Assembly (NCBI RefSeq): GCF_022968135.1
Contig: NZ_JALJRA010000002.1
Location: forward strand, 62,001-126,000
Length of the DNA: 64,000 nucleotides
Direction of reading: 5' to 3'
Origin: Pseudorhizobium tarimense
GTDB lineage: Bacteria > Pseudomonadota > Alphaproteobacteria > Rhizobiales > Rhizobiaceae
Shown here: positions 55,993-63,309 of the stretch, piece by piece
How the letters are laid out: each line of letters opens with the position of its first letter
How positions within the stretch are numbered: position 1 is the first letter of the stretch
Made by a program: the position numbers and the translations under genes
Notes under the pieces: model-generated
What the model was told of the DNA's origin: nothing
What the model saw: the letters and a program-made list of their open reading frames with translations, nothing else
Database searches by the model: none

Positions 55993-57102
55993 TCACACGC
56001 GCATCGGCATCAGCACGATGAGGTTTTCCGCATGGTCACCATCGGCACGAAGCACGGCTGGCGAGCCGGGGTCGCCCAGGTGAAACTGCAGCCCGTCGTC
56101 GCTGAGGCGGGCGAGCGCATCGTTGACGTACTTTGCGTTGAAGCCGGTCTCCAGTTCGGCCTCGCCCTCATAGGCAACCTCGTCCTCGGCATTGCCGGCG
56201 TCCGGGTTGCTGACCAGGAGTTTCAGGGTACCGCCAGAGAAGGTCATCTTGACGGCCCGGCTGCCGCCGGTGGAGACGGTCGAGACGCGGTCAATCGCGG
56301 CGGCAAGATGCTTGCCTTCCAATTCGATGAAGCTCTCGTGCGTCGGGATCACGCGCTGGTAGTCCGGGAAGGTACCGTCGATCAGTTTCGACAGCAGCAC
56401 CATGTCGCCGATCAGCATGCGGATCTTCGCGTCCGACACCTGCAGCGTGACCGTACCGTCCTTTGGCAGGTGCTTGACGATCGTCTCGACGGTCTTCTTC
56501 GGAATGATGATGCCCGGCATTTCTTGCGGCACGTCGTCGAGAGGGATGAACCGCTTCGACAGGCGGTGACCATCGGTTGCCACCAGCTTCACGCCGGTGG
56601 GAGCCGCGTGCAGATAGATTCCGTTGAGGTAGTAGCGGGTCTCTTCCGTTGAAATCGCAAACTGCACGGCCAAGATCGCCCGCTCGAGCATCGCACTTGG
56701 AATGTCGATCGTGAACGGCAGCTCCGATCCTTCCAGTGAGGGGAAGTCGCTTGGCGGCAGAACCGGTAGCCTGAAACGGGAGCGGCCGGACTTGATGTTT
56801 ACGCCGCCGAGATCGGGATCGGCGGCCTCGACGCGCACGTCGGCGCCATCGGGCAGCTTCTTGACGATATCCATCAGCAGATGGGCCGGGACAGTAAACC
56901 CCCGAAAATCCGTGTCGACGGTTGCGGAGAAAGGGATGGTCGCTTCCACGTCGAGATCGCTCACCCGGGCCGTCAGCTTGCCGCTGTTGCCCCAGAGGTC
57001 GATGAGGACGTTCTGCAGAATCGGGATCGTGTTGCGGCGCTCCACGATCTGGCCGACCAGCTTCAGGGCGTCCAGGAGCGATGACTTGCTTGCGGTGAAC
57101 AT
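55993..57102 (-). CDS. dnaN: Phage-encoded beta sliding clamp (DnaN homologue)
   Basis: A 369-residue DNA polymerase III beta subunit with the full three-domain length. The segments IVERRNTIPILQNVLID, AISTEETRYYLNGIYLHA, ATDGHRLSKR, SKLIDGTFPDYQRVIPT and the C-terminal LIVLMPMRV are canonical clamp features, including the hydrophobic partner-binding cleft. The N-terminal domain differs strongly from the rhizobial host clamp as I recall it. Its neighbours (DUF2303, SSB, methyltransferases) are all phage genes, so this is a viral paralogue, not the host dnaN. It probably recruits host polymerase to phage forks. Confidence 0.9.
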   Translation of the reverse strand: MFTASKSSLLDALKLVGQIVERRNTIPILQNVLIDLWGNSGKLTARVSDLDVEATIPFSATVDTDFRGFTVPAHLLMDIVKKLPDGADVRVEAADPDLGGVNIKSGRSRFRLPVLPPSDFPSLEGSELPFTIDIPSAMLERAILAVQFAISTEETRYYLNGIYLHAAPTGVKLVATDGHRLSKRFIPLDDVPQEMPGIIIPKKTVETIVKHLPKDGTVTLQVSDAKIRMLIGDMVLLSKLIDGTFPDYQRVIPTHESFIELEGKHLAAAIDRVSTVSTGGSRAVKMTFSGGTLKLLVSNPDAGNAEDEVAYEGEAELETGFNAKYVNDALARLSDDGLQFHLGDPGSPAVLRADGDHAENLIVLMPMRV

Positions 57103-57156
57103 GGAGGCTCCCTCGGGGTGAGAAAAGGAGCGGCGCCGGAAGCGCCGCCCTGGTGA

Positions 57157-58071
57157 TCAGGCCGACATTTCCGGAGTGCCCTGGAAGGCGGGCAGTTCGG
57201 TCGCCGCGGCTGCACGCTGGAGCGAGAGCTCGACCTCTTCCGTGATGTACACGTCCGGCCGGTAAAGCTGGTAGAACCAGATCAACGAACCTGCCTGGAC
57301 GCGGTACCGGAGACGAACCGGCACGCGCACCGCCTCGCCGCGGAAGAAGGGTGGCAGCTTGATGATGAAGAGGCTGGGAACGACGAGCTTCTGGCCGTTC
57401 TGGTCGCGATGCTCTTCCTCGAAGGTGATCTGTGCCTCGCCGGAAGACAGCGTCACATGATTGACGACCTTGGTTTCGGCATTCACCTTCAATCCACGCG
57501 AGAGCATGACGATTTCGTTCGGATAGGCGACCTTTCCACCGAGCTTGTCCTGCCAGTCGGCGACCTCTTCCTCGTGCGGCGTTGCGAGCTCGGCAATCCG
57601 GTCCTCGATGAACTCCGCGAACTCTCCCTGCTTCATCGGCTGGCCGTTGAAGCGGACCCACTCCTTCCACTCCTCGGAGAGAGGGAAGGGGTAATAGATG
57701 CGATGCTTGCCATTGTCGGCTTCGCCGCCGTTACCTTTTTCGTGATAGTCGATGATCGCCGTCAGCGATGGCTTCTGCCAATCGATATCGGCGAAGATGA
57801 CGCTGTCCTCGGTCTTGTGGCGGTCGACCAGGTGGATGAAGCTTTCTAAAGTATGAACCTTGGCCGTGCCGCGCTTCCGGTCCGGCGTCTCACGCCATTC
57901 CTCGACCAGCGACTTGACGCTCTTCGCGCTACCGGATTTCGGGTCGATGATCACCGGGACCGAAGACGGCAGGCCGGGGATGTTCGGCGGCGTGATGTTC
58001 TGCACCGTCACGCCCGCGTCGCGGGTTAGCTCAGCGATGGCATTGACGGCAGTTTCAGATAGCTGATCCAT
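57157..58071 (-). CDS. DUF2303 family phage protein
   Basis: A 304-residue protein of the DUF2303 (YfdQ-like) family found in early regions of temperate phages. Recognisable parts are TLESFIHLVDRHKTEDSVIF, ADIDWQKPSLTAIIDYHEKG and the later VNHVTLSSGEAQITFEEEH. Its function is unknown; its constant place among phage recombination and replication genes suggests a role there. It starts at 58071 after AAGGAAC. It lies 54 bases upstream of the clamp gene in the leftward operon. Confidence 0.85.
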   Translation of the reverse strand: MDQLSETAVNAIAELTRDAGVTVQNITPPNIPGLPSSVPVIIDPKSGSAKSVKSLVEEWRETPDRKRGTAKVHTLESFIHLVDRHKTEDSVIFADIDWQKPSLTAIIDYHEKGNGGEADNGKHRIYYPFPLSEEWKEWVRFNGQPMKQGEFAEFIEDRIAELATPHEEEVADWQDKLGGKVAYPNEIVMLSRGLKVNAETKVVNHVTLSSGEAQITFEEEHRDQNGQKLVVPSLFIIKLPPFFRGEAVRVPVRLRYRVQAGSLIWFYQLYRPDVYITEEVELSLQRAAAATELPAFQGTPEMSA

Positions 58072-58089
58072 GATCCTGTTCCTTCAAGG

Positions 58090-58449
58090 TTAGGCGTCGG
58101 TGAGCTGGGAGCGGCTGCGATCTATCTCGCGCGGGCCGCCGAACATGTCGTTCTGCTGGGGATGCTCGGTGGAGAGCCTGCCGCCGTCGACGAGGAAGTA
58201 GACGGTGGCACGCCGCGGGATCTTCGGCAGCTTCGCCGGCGGGATCTCGGCATTGATCTCGACCATGCCGTTCTTCACCTCGAGCTTGAGCTTGAGGGAT
58301 ACCTCGCCCTTGAAGGTGATCTTCGGCTGATCATTGGAGAGCTCATCGAGCTTCTCCAGAACCTGCGTGAATTGCTCGGTAAACTCGCGATTGAGTTCGC
58401 CGCTTTCCAGCATGCCCATCAGGGCCTGCGCATCGCGTATGATCTTCAT
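58090..58449 (-). CDS. Hypothetical phage protein
   Basis: A 119-residue protein of a kind often found beside DUF2303. An N-terminal helical half (TQVLEKLDELSNDQPKITFK) is followed by strands (GEVSLKLKLEVKNGMVEINA, then EIPPAKLPKIPRRATVYFLVD) and a charged tail. No catalytic motif is visible. It may act with the DUF2303 protein, since the two are neighbours in the same operon (gap 18 bases). Confidence 0.72.
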   Translation of the reverse strand: MKIIRDAQALMGMLESGELNREFTEQFTQVLEKLDELSNDQPKITFKGEVSLKLKLEVKNGMVEINAEIPPAKLPKIPRRATVYFLVDGGRLSTEHPQQNDMFGGPREIDRSRSQLTDA

Positions 58450-58461
58450 CTTCTCTCTCCG

Positions 58462-58965
58462 TCAAAAGGGAATGTCGTCGTCGAGACCACGAGAGAAGCT
58501 GCCGCTGCTCGTGCCTTGAGAACCTGAGGATGTGCTGGAGGAGCCTGTGGCCCGATCTTCGTCCAAGCCGTAGTCGCCCGGGCCAGTGCCGCCGGCTTGG
58601 TAGCCGGAGCCCTGACGCTTATCGAGCATCTCAAGCTTGGCGCCGAAGCCCTGTAGGACGATCTCGGTCGAGTAGCGGTCGGTGCCCTGGCTATCTTGCC
58701 ACTTGCGGGTCTGCAGTTGGCCCTCGACGTAGAGCTTGGAGCCCTTCTTCACGTACTGCTCGACGAGCTTGCAGAGCCCCTCGACGAAAACGACAACCGA
58801 ATGCCACTCCGTCTTTTCGCGCCGCTCGCCGCTGGTGCGATCGCGCCAAGTCTCAGAGGTCGCGATGCGCAGCGAGGCGATCGGCCGACCGTCCTGGGTG
58901 CGCCTGATCTCGGGGTCAGCGCCGACATTGCCGATGAGGATGACCTTGTTGACGGAGCCGGACAT
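58462..58965 (-). CDS. ssb: Single-stranded DNA-binding protein
   Basis: A 167-residue SSB. The OB domain begins MSGSVNKVILIGNVGADPEI and includes SLRIATSETWRD and KKGSKLYVEGQLQTRKW. A Gly/Ser-rich linker leads to the acidic tip DDDIPF, the peptide that docks replication and repair partners. It is phage-encoded and coats single-stranded DNA during replication or recombination. Its ATG shares a base with the previous gene's stop. Confidence 0.95.
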   Translation of the reverse strand: MSGSVNKVILIGNVGADPEIRRTQDGRPIASLRIATSETWRDRTSGERREKTEWHSVVVFVEGLCKLVEQYVKKGSKLYVEGQLQTRKWQDSQGTDRYSTEIVLQGFGAKLEMLDKRQGSGYQAGGTGPGDYGLDEDRATGSSSTSSGSQGTSSGSFSRGLDDDIPF

Positions 58966-59318
58966 CAGACAGCCTCCCGCGTCATCGCCGGCGCAGTGCC
59001 GGGCAGTGGCCAGGTCCGCGCGATGCCGACAAGCGCCGTGGCGAGAAGAAGCGAGGCCACCGGCGCGGTCAGTGCCCGCTGATCGCCCTCAATGATGCGT
59101 TCGGCAAAGCCGATCACGTCCCAGAAGTCGACCGGACCAGCGATGCAGCTGCCATCCTTTTCCTGCAGCGCAACCGCGCCGACGGTGAAGCTCTGCGACA
59201 GCGGCGACCCGTCTTTGTGAACGCCGCCAGTCAGCGCGCCGCTCTCGTCGGTCAAGCAGAGGCTGCGACCGGAGACCGGAAAGGTCTTGACGACTGTGAC
59301 GGTTATCTTCTCGGTCAT
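58965..59318 (-). CDS. Hypothetical phage protein
   Basis: A 117-residue protein. The N-terminal 60 residues are predicted strands (KITVTVVKTFPVSGRSLCLT); the C-terminal part has a short hydrophobic helix (ASLLLATALVGIARTW). No family is recognised. Start and stop both overlap neighbours (ATGA and TGATG), so it is firmly part of the operon. Confidence 0.68.
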   Translation of the reverse strand: MTEKITVTVVKTFPVSGRSLCLTDESGALTGGVHKDGSPLSQSFTVGAVALQEKDGSCIAGPVDFWDVIGFAERIIEGDQRALTAPVASLLLATALVGIARTWPLPGTAPAMTREAV

Positions 59319-59470
59319 GCCGCCTCGCTTTCGCGGACGACCTTCACCTTGCGGATGATGCCGTCATGGCGGGCGAGCGCCTTCTTCGATGCATCCTGTG
59401 CCGTCTCGGCGTCGACATCGACCTTGTGGCCGTCCTCGAAGTGGACACGGAAAGGGACGTGCTTTGCCAT
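59315..59470 (-). CDS. 51-residue phage protein
   Basis: A short gene with overlaps at both ends: its ATG at 59470 shares a base with the previous stop and its stop overlaps the next start (ATGA). The product begins MAKHVPFRVHFEDGHKVDVD and continues with a basic helix (ETAQDASKKALARHDGIIRK). It is highly charged and plausible as a small nucleic-acid-binding or accessory protein. No family is known. Confidence 0.72.
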   Translation of the reverse strand: MAKHVPFRVHFEDGHKVDVDAETAQDASKKALARHDGIIRKVKVVRESEAA

Positions 59471-59733
59471 CAGGCGGTCCTTTCGGTTTTGAAGGTACGC
59501 GAGGCCCGGTGAAGGCCGGCGCTGGTGTTGATGATGGTGAGGATGAGCTGCGCCAGCGCTTCGACATCGGCGTCAGGGCGGTCGTTGTTGACGTCGAGCG
59601 TCAGGACGTCGCGCCCGTCCGCGTCAACCAATGTGGCGAGGCAGTCCGGGCTGCGCGCGAGCGGCAGCTTGACGTCATGCGCATCGAAAGGGAGGCGGAT
59701 CTCTTCAGGATCGAACAGGATGGCGAACTGCAT
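59470..59733 (-). CDS. Hypothetical phage protein
   Basis: An 87-residue protein with strands in the first half (MQFAILFDPEEIRLPFDA) and a helix near the end (VEALAQLILTIINTS). No family is recognised. It lies three bases after the HD-domain gene's stop and overlaps the next start. Confidence 0.68.
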   Translation of the reverse strand: MQFAILFDPEEIRLPFDAHDVKLPLARSPDCLATLVDADGRDVLTLDVNNDRPDADVEALAQLILTIINTSAGLHRASRTFKTERTA

Positions 59734-59736
59734 GGC

Positions 59737-60420
59737 TCACGCCCTCCGCCTGGTTCGAGCGGCAAGTGCTGCCTGACGTGCAATGATGTCCGGACCGATG
59801 AAGGCGTGGCAGTATTCGGCGAACTTCTCTTCCGCACGTGCCGTGCCCCAGATGCAGATGGCGCCGCTGGTCTTTGGCGGGTCCGACGGCGGAAACCGGT
59901 TCGCGGCCTCCGGCCCGAAGTGCGCTATCGCCTCGGCTCGGCACATCCGCTGGTCCATGGTCTTGACCAGCTTCCTTTGGCGCGTCGTCCAGAATTCGGG
60001 CAGGGGAAGGTTGGCTGCCGCATAAATCGCTGCGTCCCATCCGCCTTTCATCTGCGCGATCGCCGATTTTACGGCGAGCGATGGCAGCAGCGATCCGAGC
60101 AGGGTCTGTGCAGGCTCCGTCCAGTCGCCGAGCAGCCATTCATGCGCGTCATGCAGCAGGAATAGTGCTGCCTCCAAAGGGGTGCCGCCTTCGTTGAGGA
60201 TGGCCTGGGCGCCCATGACGCAATGCTGGGCAATCGGTATGCCGCGGCCGTCGAACCGGCGAGCGCCGGCAAGCGCACGCGCCATGTCGACGAAGCAGAT
60301 CTCGTTGACCGTGGGTGCAGCGAGATCCATGACGGTTCCGTCGGCGCGGAAATTCCACACCGGCTTGACTGCCAGGCGCGGGAAGGTGAGGGGCTGGGGC
60401 TGGCGGGCGAGCATCGTCAT
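59737..60420 (-). CDS. HD-domain phosphohydrolase-like protein (YfbR-like)
   Basis: A 227-residue protein with a metal-binding HD pattern: the first His in GIPIAQHCVMGA and the HD pair in LFLLHDAHEWLLGDWTEP. This resembles the 5'-deoxynucleotidase (YfbR/HD) group seen in phage genomes, which adjust nucleotide pools. The start at 60420 (MTMLARQPQPL) overlaps the previous stop by one base; the open frame to 60498 is not used. The exact substrate is not readable. Confidence 0.8.
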   Translation of the reverse strand: MTMLARQPQPLTFPRLAVKPVWNFRADGTVMDLAAPTVNEICFVDMARALAGARRFDGRGIPIAQHCVMGAQAILNEGGTPLEAALFLLHDAHEWLLGDWTEPAQTLLGSLLPSLAVKSAIAQMKGGWDAAIYAAANLPLPEFWTTRQRKLVKTMDQRMCRAEAIAHFGPEAANRFPPSDPPKTSGAICIWGTARAEEKFAEYCHAFIGPDIIARQAALAARTRRRA

Positions 60421-60584
60421 CACACACCCGCTGCAGCGGCGAAGCCGAGAGCGACGGCAACAACCGCCGAAAGGAGATAGGCCAGCGGCCGGTTCCACAT
60501 CGTGATGCGCTCAGTGAGGATCTCGATAAGCTGCGGATCACAGCGGCGCTCGGCGCTATCGGTGAAGAGGTCGGCGCTGTTCAT
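60420..60584 (-). CDS. 54-residue single-pass membrane protein
   Basis: A small phage protein with a polar N-terminus (MNSADLFTDSAERRCDPQLI) and one C-terminal membrane helix (LAYLLSAVVAVALGFAAAAG). Start and stop overlap both neighbours (ATGA at 60581-60584; TGATG at 60420). Function unknown. Confidence 0.68.
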   Translation of the reverse strand: MNSADLFTDSAERRCDPQLIEILTERITMWNRPLAYLLSAVVAVALGFAAAAGV

Positions 60585-60811
60585 GGCGCCACCTGCCGGG
60601 TCGAGTTGCGGCGGGCGAGCTGGATCGCGGCCGGGCCGAGACGCTCGATCGAAGCCTGGCTCCATCCGCGGTCGCGGAGAGACTGAACGTCACCGCGTCC
60701 GGAGAATGCCTCCTCGCGAAGATGCTCCGCCATGCGCTCCGTCAGGGAGCGGGCGCAACGAACGGGCTGTGAAGGTGCGGATGTGACAGGGGCTGGGGCG
60801 TAGCGGATCAT
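60581..60811 (-). CDS. First gene of the leftward early operon, hypothetical
   Basis: A 76-residue protein. The stretch RSLTERMAEHLREEAFSGRG with DVQSLRDRGWSQASIERLGP suggests a helix-turn-helix-like DNA-binding segment. The start at 60811 follows AGGA by 5 bases; an ATG at 60823 overlaps that ribosome site. It is the promoter-proximal gene, about 75 bases from the operator-covered promoter, the place where λ-like phages encode their early regulators. Confidence 0.65.
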   Translation of the reverse strand: MIRYAPAPVTSAPSQPVRCARSLTERMAEHLREEAFSGRGDVQSLRDRGWSQASIERLGPAAIQLARRNSTRQVAP

Positions 60812-60885
60812 CTGGTTCCTCATCGGCTTTTAGCGTTCGCGGTATCGAGCGGCAGGGGCCTGCAGCACGCTGGCGGCGATGAGGA

Positions 60886-60930
60886 CTTATAGTAGGAGAT
60901 TTCCAACTTCGCAAGATTGAAAGTTGGAAA
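60886..60930 (-). promoter_or_regulatory. Leftward early promoter (PL-like) with overlapping operator
   Basis: Minus strand -35 TTGCGA (60914-60909), 17-bp spacer, -10 TATAAG (60891-60886). A perfect inverted repeat, TTTCCAACTT (60900-60909) and AAGTTGGAAA (60921-60930), 11 bases apart, covers the -35 and spacer. A repressor bound there would block the promoter. A further half-site TCCAACTTA is at 60952-60960. The repeat unit also occurs around the repressor gene promoter. Confidence 0.72.
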
Positions 60931-61093
60931 GCTGAGGTATTGATGGATAGCTCCAACTTAAGGCGAGGAATCCTAAAGCATCTACAAGGCGTTAGCGGAG
61001 CCGGTTGGCAGCGAATCACTTTTGACTCGACAAGGCCCGTGAGTCTTGCTTTTTGTGCGTGAACGAAATGAGAACAAACTTGAGGTCGAGAAG

Positions 61094-61354
61094 TTGTCGG
61101 TTATCGATCACCCGGATGCACACAGGTTGGTAGTGGAATTGGCGAGCGTTTACGTCGCCTGTGACGACTGCGGACATTCGAGGCTGCTGAGGCCGACGAA
61201 TCTGCGGCAGGCTTCGTCCCTTGGTGTGCATACATTCAAGCAGCTTTGCCGGAAGATCCGATGCAGTGAGTGCCCTAAGAGGCGGCCTGAGGATCGAAAT
61301 CTGACCGTCCGCCCCACATGGGTAGCAGAAGATAGACTTCAAACGGTGGCGTGA
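61094..61354 (+). CDS. Small zinc-ribbon protein
   Basis: An 86-residue protein with two cysteine pairs (CDDCGHSR, about residue 23, and CSECPKR, about residue 60) expected to bind one zinc ion. Helices between them match the general layout of small rhizobial zinc-ribbon proteins. The TTG start at 61094 has GAGG at 8 bases; TTG 61046 and GTG 61055 are alternatives. It converges on the repressor gene and overlaps its 3' end by 16 bases. Function unknown. Confidence 0.66.
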   Translation: MSVIDHPDAHRLVVELASVYVACDDCGHSRLLRPTNLRQASSLGVHTFKQLCRKIRCSECPKRRPEDRNLTVRPTWVAEDRLQTVA

Positions 61355-62037
61355 AAGACGACTTTATGCACCGAGAAGACGCTCTCTGTGTCAAAGGTTA
61401 GCTCGTTCTCCTCGCCTTCATCGGGATTGTGCTGCCACAGGCGAGTGACCTTCGAAGATCGGGACCGAAACTCCTTGATATAGCTCTCTCGGCCATTCTC
61501 CTCATCGGTCAGGATCTGGACGATAACGTCGTCGCCGGCGCGGACGGGTTCATGCGGATTTATCCACACCGTCTCTCCAGCCTTGAAGCGAGGCTCCATC
61601 GAGGTCCCGTAGACGCGAACGGCATATGCTCCCTCTACGCCTTCAAGCATCGGAGGGACGAATAGGCGTCCCATCTCTGCCCCATTCAAGATGAAGCGGC
61701 CATTCGGCCCTGAAACCGATTGCCCCAGAAGGGGAATGTAGCCTTCACCCGAGAACGTCTGGTATCGTGGTGGGAAGCTCGCGTTCGGCCTGGTGCGCCT
61801 ATTGTCGGTCGGGCTATCTCCGTCGACCGGAACAGCAACATTGCGCGAGAGTGCGGCTGGATCCAGACGTAGCGCAGCGGCCAGGCCAACAATTTTGTCT
61901 GCTCTTACAGATGACTTCCTCCCCTCGACGATGTCGCGGATGTAGGAGCGCTCGATGCCTGCCTGCACGGCAGCCTCAACGGGCCCCAAGCCGAGTTCTT
62001 CCAATCTTTTGACAACGATATCGCGCAATGTGTTCAT
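61339..62037 (-). CDS. Phage repressor, HTH plus S24 (LexA-like) peptidase
   Basis: A 232-residue CI/LexA-type repressor. The N-terminal helix-turn-helix (GLGPVEAAVQAGIERSYIRD, then IVEGRK) is followed by a linker and an S24 domain. That domain has the nucleophilic Ser in VYGTSMEPRFKAGETVWINP and the Lys in SYIKEFRSRS. Self-cleavage stimulated by RecA would trigger induction. It should hold lysogeny by binding the TTGGAAA/TTTCCAA sites. The start at 62037 lies six bases after a TATTAT -10, so the message is probably leaderless. Confidence 0.9.
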   Translation of the reverse strand: MNTLRDIVVKRLEELGLGPVEAAVQAGIERSYIRDIVEGRKSSVRADKIVGLAAALRLDPAALSRNVAVPVDGDSPTDNRRTRPNASFPPRYQTFSGEGYIPLLGQSVSGPNGRFILNGAEMGRLFVPPMLEGVEGAYAVRVYGTSMEPRFKAGETVWINPHEPVRAGDDVIVQILTDEENGRESYIKEFRSRSSKVTRLWQHNPDEGEENELTFDTESVFSVHKVVFHATV

Positions 62038-62043
62038 GCCCCC

Positions 62044-62117
62044 ATAATAGGAAATTTCCACCATCGGACGCGAATTGGAAATTTCGATTTGCATAGGTGG
62101 AAGTTTCCAACTATAAC
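62044..62117. promoter_or_regulatory. Repressor/cro divergent promoters with three operators
   Basis: Three related palindromes lie between the divergent genes: GGAAATTTCC (62050-62059), TTGGAAATTTC (62075-62085) and TGGAAGTTTCCAACT (62098-62112). Rightward: -35 TTGCAT (62089-62094), 17 bp, -10 TATAAC (62112-62117), with the third operator filling the spacer. Leftward: -10 TATTAT (62049-62044) with a poor -35, as expected for an activated maintenance promoter. Each -10 ends six bases before a start codon. Confidence 0.72.
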
Positions 62118-62123
62118 GGCTGC

Positions 62124-62378
62124 ATGGAAACGCAGCTCGTTCACCATCTGATGACCCTCGCTGAGCGCTACGGCGCGGCACGTTGCCTTGAGGAGGCGAC
62201 AGTCGGTCGCCATTGTGCGGCAGACGGACGCTTCTTCCTGCGCTTGCGTGAGGGAAAGACTTTTACCGCGAAGAAGTATGACGAGGTGGTCGGCTGGTTC
62301 TCCCGCAATTGGCCTGACGATGTCGAATGGCCCCCTGAAGTTCTAAGACCGACGCATCTGGTGGAGGCTGCCGAATGA
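62124..62378 (+). CDS. Cro-position regulator candidate
   Basis: An 84-residue protein beginning METQLVHHLMTLAERYGAAR. It occupies the cro position, divergent from the repressor. The segment ARCLEEATVGRHCAADGRFF followed by LRLREGKTFTAKKYDEV could be a helix-turn-helix with a recognition helix and wing, but no firm family match is made. The predicted transcription start coincides with its ATG, so translation would be leaderless. It would oppose the repressor in the lysis-lysogeny switch if it is Cro-like. Confidence 0.66.
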   Translation: METQLVHHLMTLAERYGAARCLEEATVGRHCAADGRFFLRLREGKTFTAKKYDEVVGWFSRNWPDDVEWPPEVLRPTHLVEAAE

Positions 62379-62386
62379 CCATCCGC

Positions 62387-62653
62387 CTAATTCAGCTGGC
62401 CCGCATCAGCGTCCCCCAAGATCCTCGGCTCGATCCGGTCAAGCGCTTCCAGCGCCACGCAGGCGAGCTGCTGACTTTCCCGAGCAGGCTTCCTTTGCAT
62501 CGCTTCCAGCCGGAAGCGAATGTCGTCAATGATTGCGGTGCGAACCGCCCGGCTGTCGTCGTATTCGCGGCTGACCAGGTGGGTCAGGTTGATAACGAGC
62601 TGCTCGAGCACAGCGTGGCTCACGAGGAGCGCGGTCAAGGTCTGGTCGGTCAT
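62387..62653 (-). CDS. Small helical phage protein
   Basis: An 88-residue helical protein starting at 62653 (MTDQTLTALLVSHAVLEQLV). It is preceded by GAGAGAGGG at 10 bases. Codons strongly favour G or C in third position, unlike the frame on the opposite strand, so this strand is chosen. No family is recognised. It is oriented against its neighbours. Confidence 0.65.
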   Translation of the reverse strand: MTDQTLTALLVSHAVLEQLVINLTHLVSREYDDSRAVRTAIIDDIRFRLEAMQRKPARESQQLACVALEALDRIEPRILGDADAGQLN

Positions 62654-62758
62654 TGCTTCAATCCCTCTCTCTTGAGGCCTCCCGATCCCGCTGCCTTTGC
62701 TTTGGCCTGCGGTCCACCGTGATGGCCTGACGAACCGACATTTCGCAATTCGATCTGC

Positions 62759-62802
62759 TTCCCGCCACGGGAAAACCTGCAGCGATTTCCCGTTGCGGGA
62801 AA
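62759..62802. promoter_or_regulatory. Two tandem palindromic operators upstream of the CII-like gene
   Basis: TTCCCGCCACGGGAA (62759-62773) and TTTCCCGTTGCGGGAAA (62786-62802) share the form TTCCCG-N3-CGGGAA, with centres 28 bases apart. The second overlaps the ribosome site (AAAGGAG) of the gene at 62812. A dimeric repressor, perhaps the gene's own product, would block its expression and possibly the divergent gene at 62653. Confidence 0.7.
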
Positions 62803-62811
62803 GGAGCATCC

Positions 62812-63309
62812 ATGTCTTCGACCGATCCTTTTCTTCTTCGTCTCAAGGCAGCGCAGCGTGACCTGATCGAGGCCTGTGGCGGCATCGTCCGTTCCGGCGA
62901 CAAGACCGGCCACAGCAAGAGTACGGTGGGGCGCTGGATGGACCCGGCGGACCCGGCAACCATGCCGCTTGCAGCGGTCCGTTCGCTCGAAATGGACTGC
63001 CGTCAGCCATTCGTCACATCCGTGCTTGCCGAGGCCTGCGGGCGCCGCCTGACCGATCCTGATCTGGAGCGCGCAGCCGAAGTCTGCGTGATGCAGAGCC
63101 ATGCCGAAGTCATGCGGCAGATGGCGGAGCTTGCGCAGGGCATGGCCATGGCGATCGCCGATGGTCGCGTCACGCCGGCGGAGGCAACCCGCGTGGACCG
63201 GGTTGCTTCGGACATCCAAGGCGCGCTCAGCGACCTGCGGTCCGCCTTTGCGTCGGTCAAGGCACAGGGCGGCACGGCTGCCAGCCTGCGCGTGGTGGGA
63301 GACGAGTGA
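62812..63309 (+). CDS. CII-like phage regulatory protein
   Basis: A 165-residue protein. The N-terminal half reads as a DNA-binding domain (FLLRLKAAQRDLIEACGGIV, then GHSKSTVGRWMD) of the sort annotated as phage regulatory protein CII (CP76 type). The C-terminal half is helical and probably oligomerises. The start at 62812 has AAAGGAG at 6 bases. It is the first clear gene of the rightward early transcript after the cro-position gene and its stop overlaps the next start (TGATG). Confidence 0.72.
   Translation: MSSTDPFLLRLKAAQRDLIEACGGIVRSGDKTGHSKSTVGRWMDPADPATMPLAAVRSLEMDCRQPFVTSVLAEACGRRLTDPDLERAAEVCVMQSHAEVMRQMAELAQGMAMAIADGRVTPAEATRVDRVASDIQGALSDLRSAFASVKAQGGTAASLRVVGDE

Noticed and set aside
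60690..61019. Minus-strand frame across the leftward promoter
   Set aside because: It covers the operator and promoter and is a Pro/Arg/Ser-rich shadow.
62375..62722. Rightward frame coupled (ATGA) to the cro-position gene
   Set aside because: It is antisense to the 88-residue gene 62387-62653, which has much better codon bias and a ribosome site; after about 20 residues the rightward product is not protein-like.
62658..62741. 27-codon charged frame between the operators and the 62653 gene
   Set aside because: There is no convincing ribosome site and the product is only repeated Arg/Asp/Gln; at most a leader peptide.
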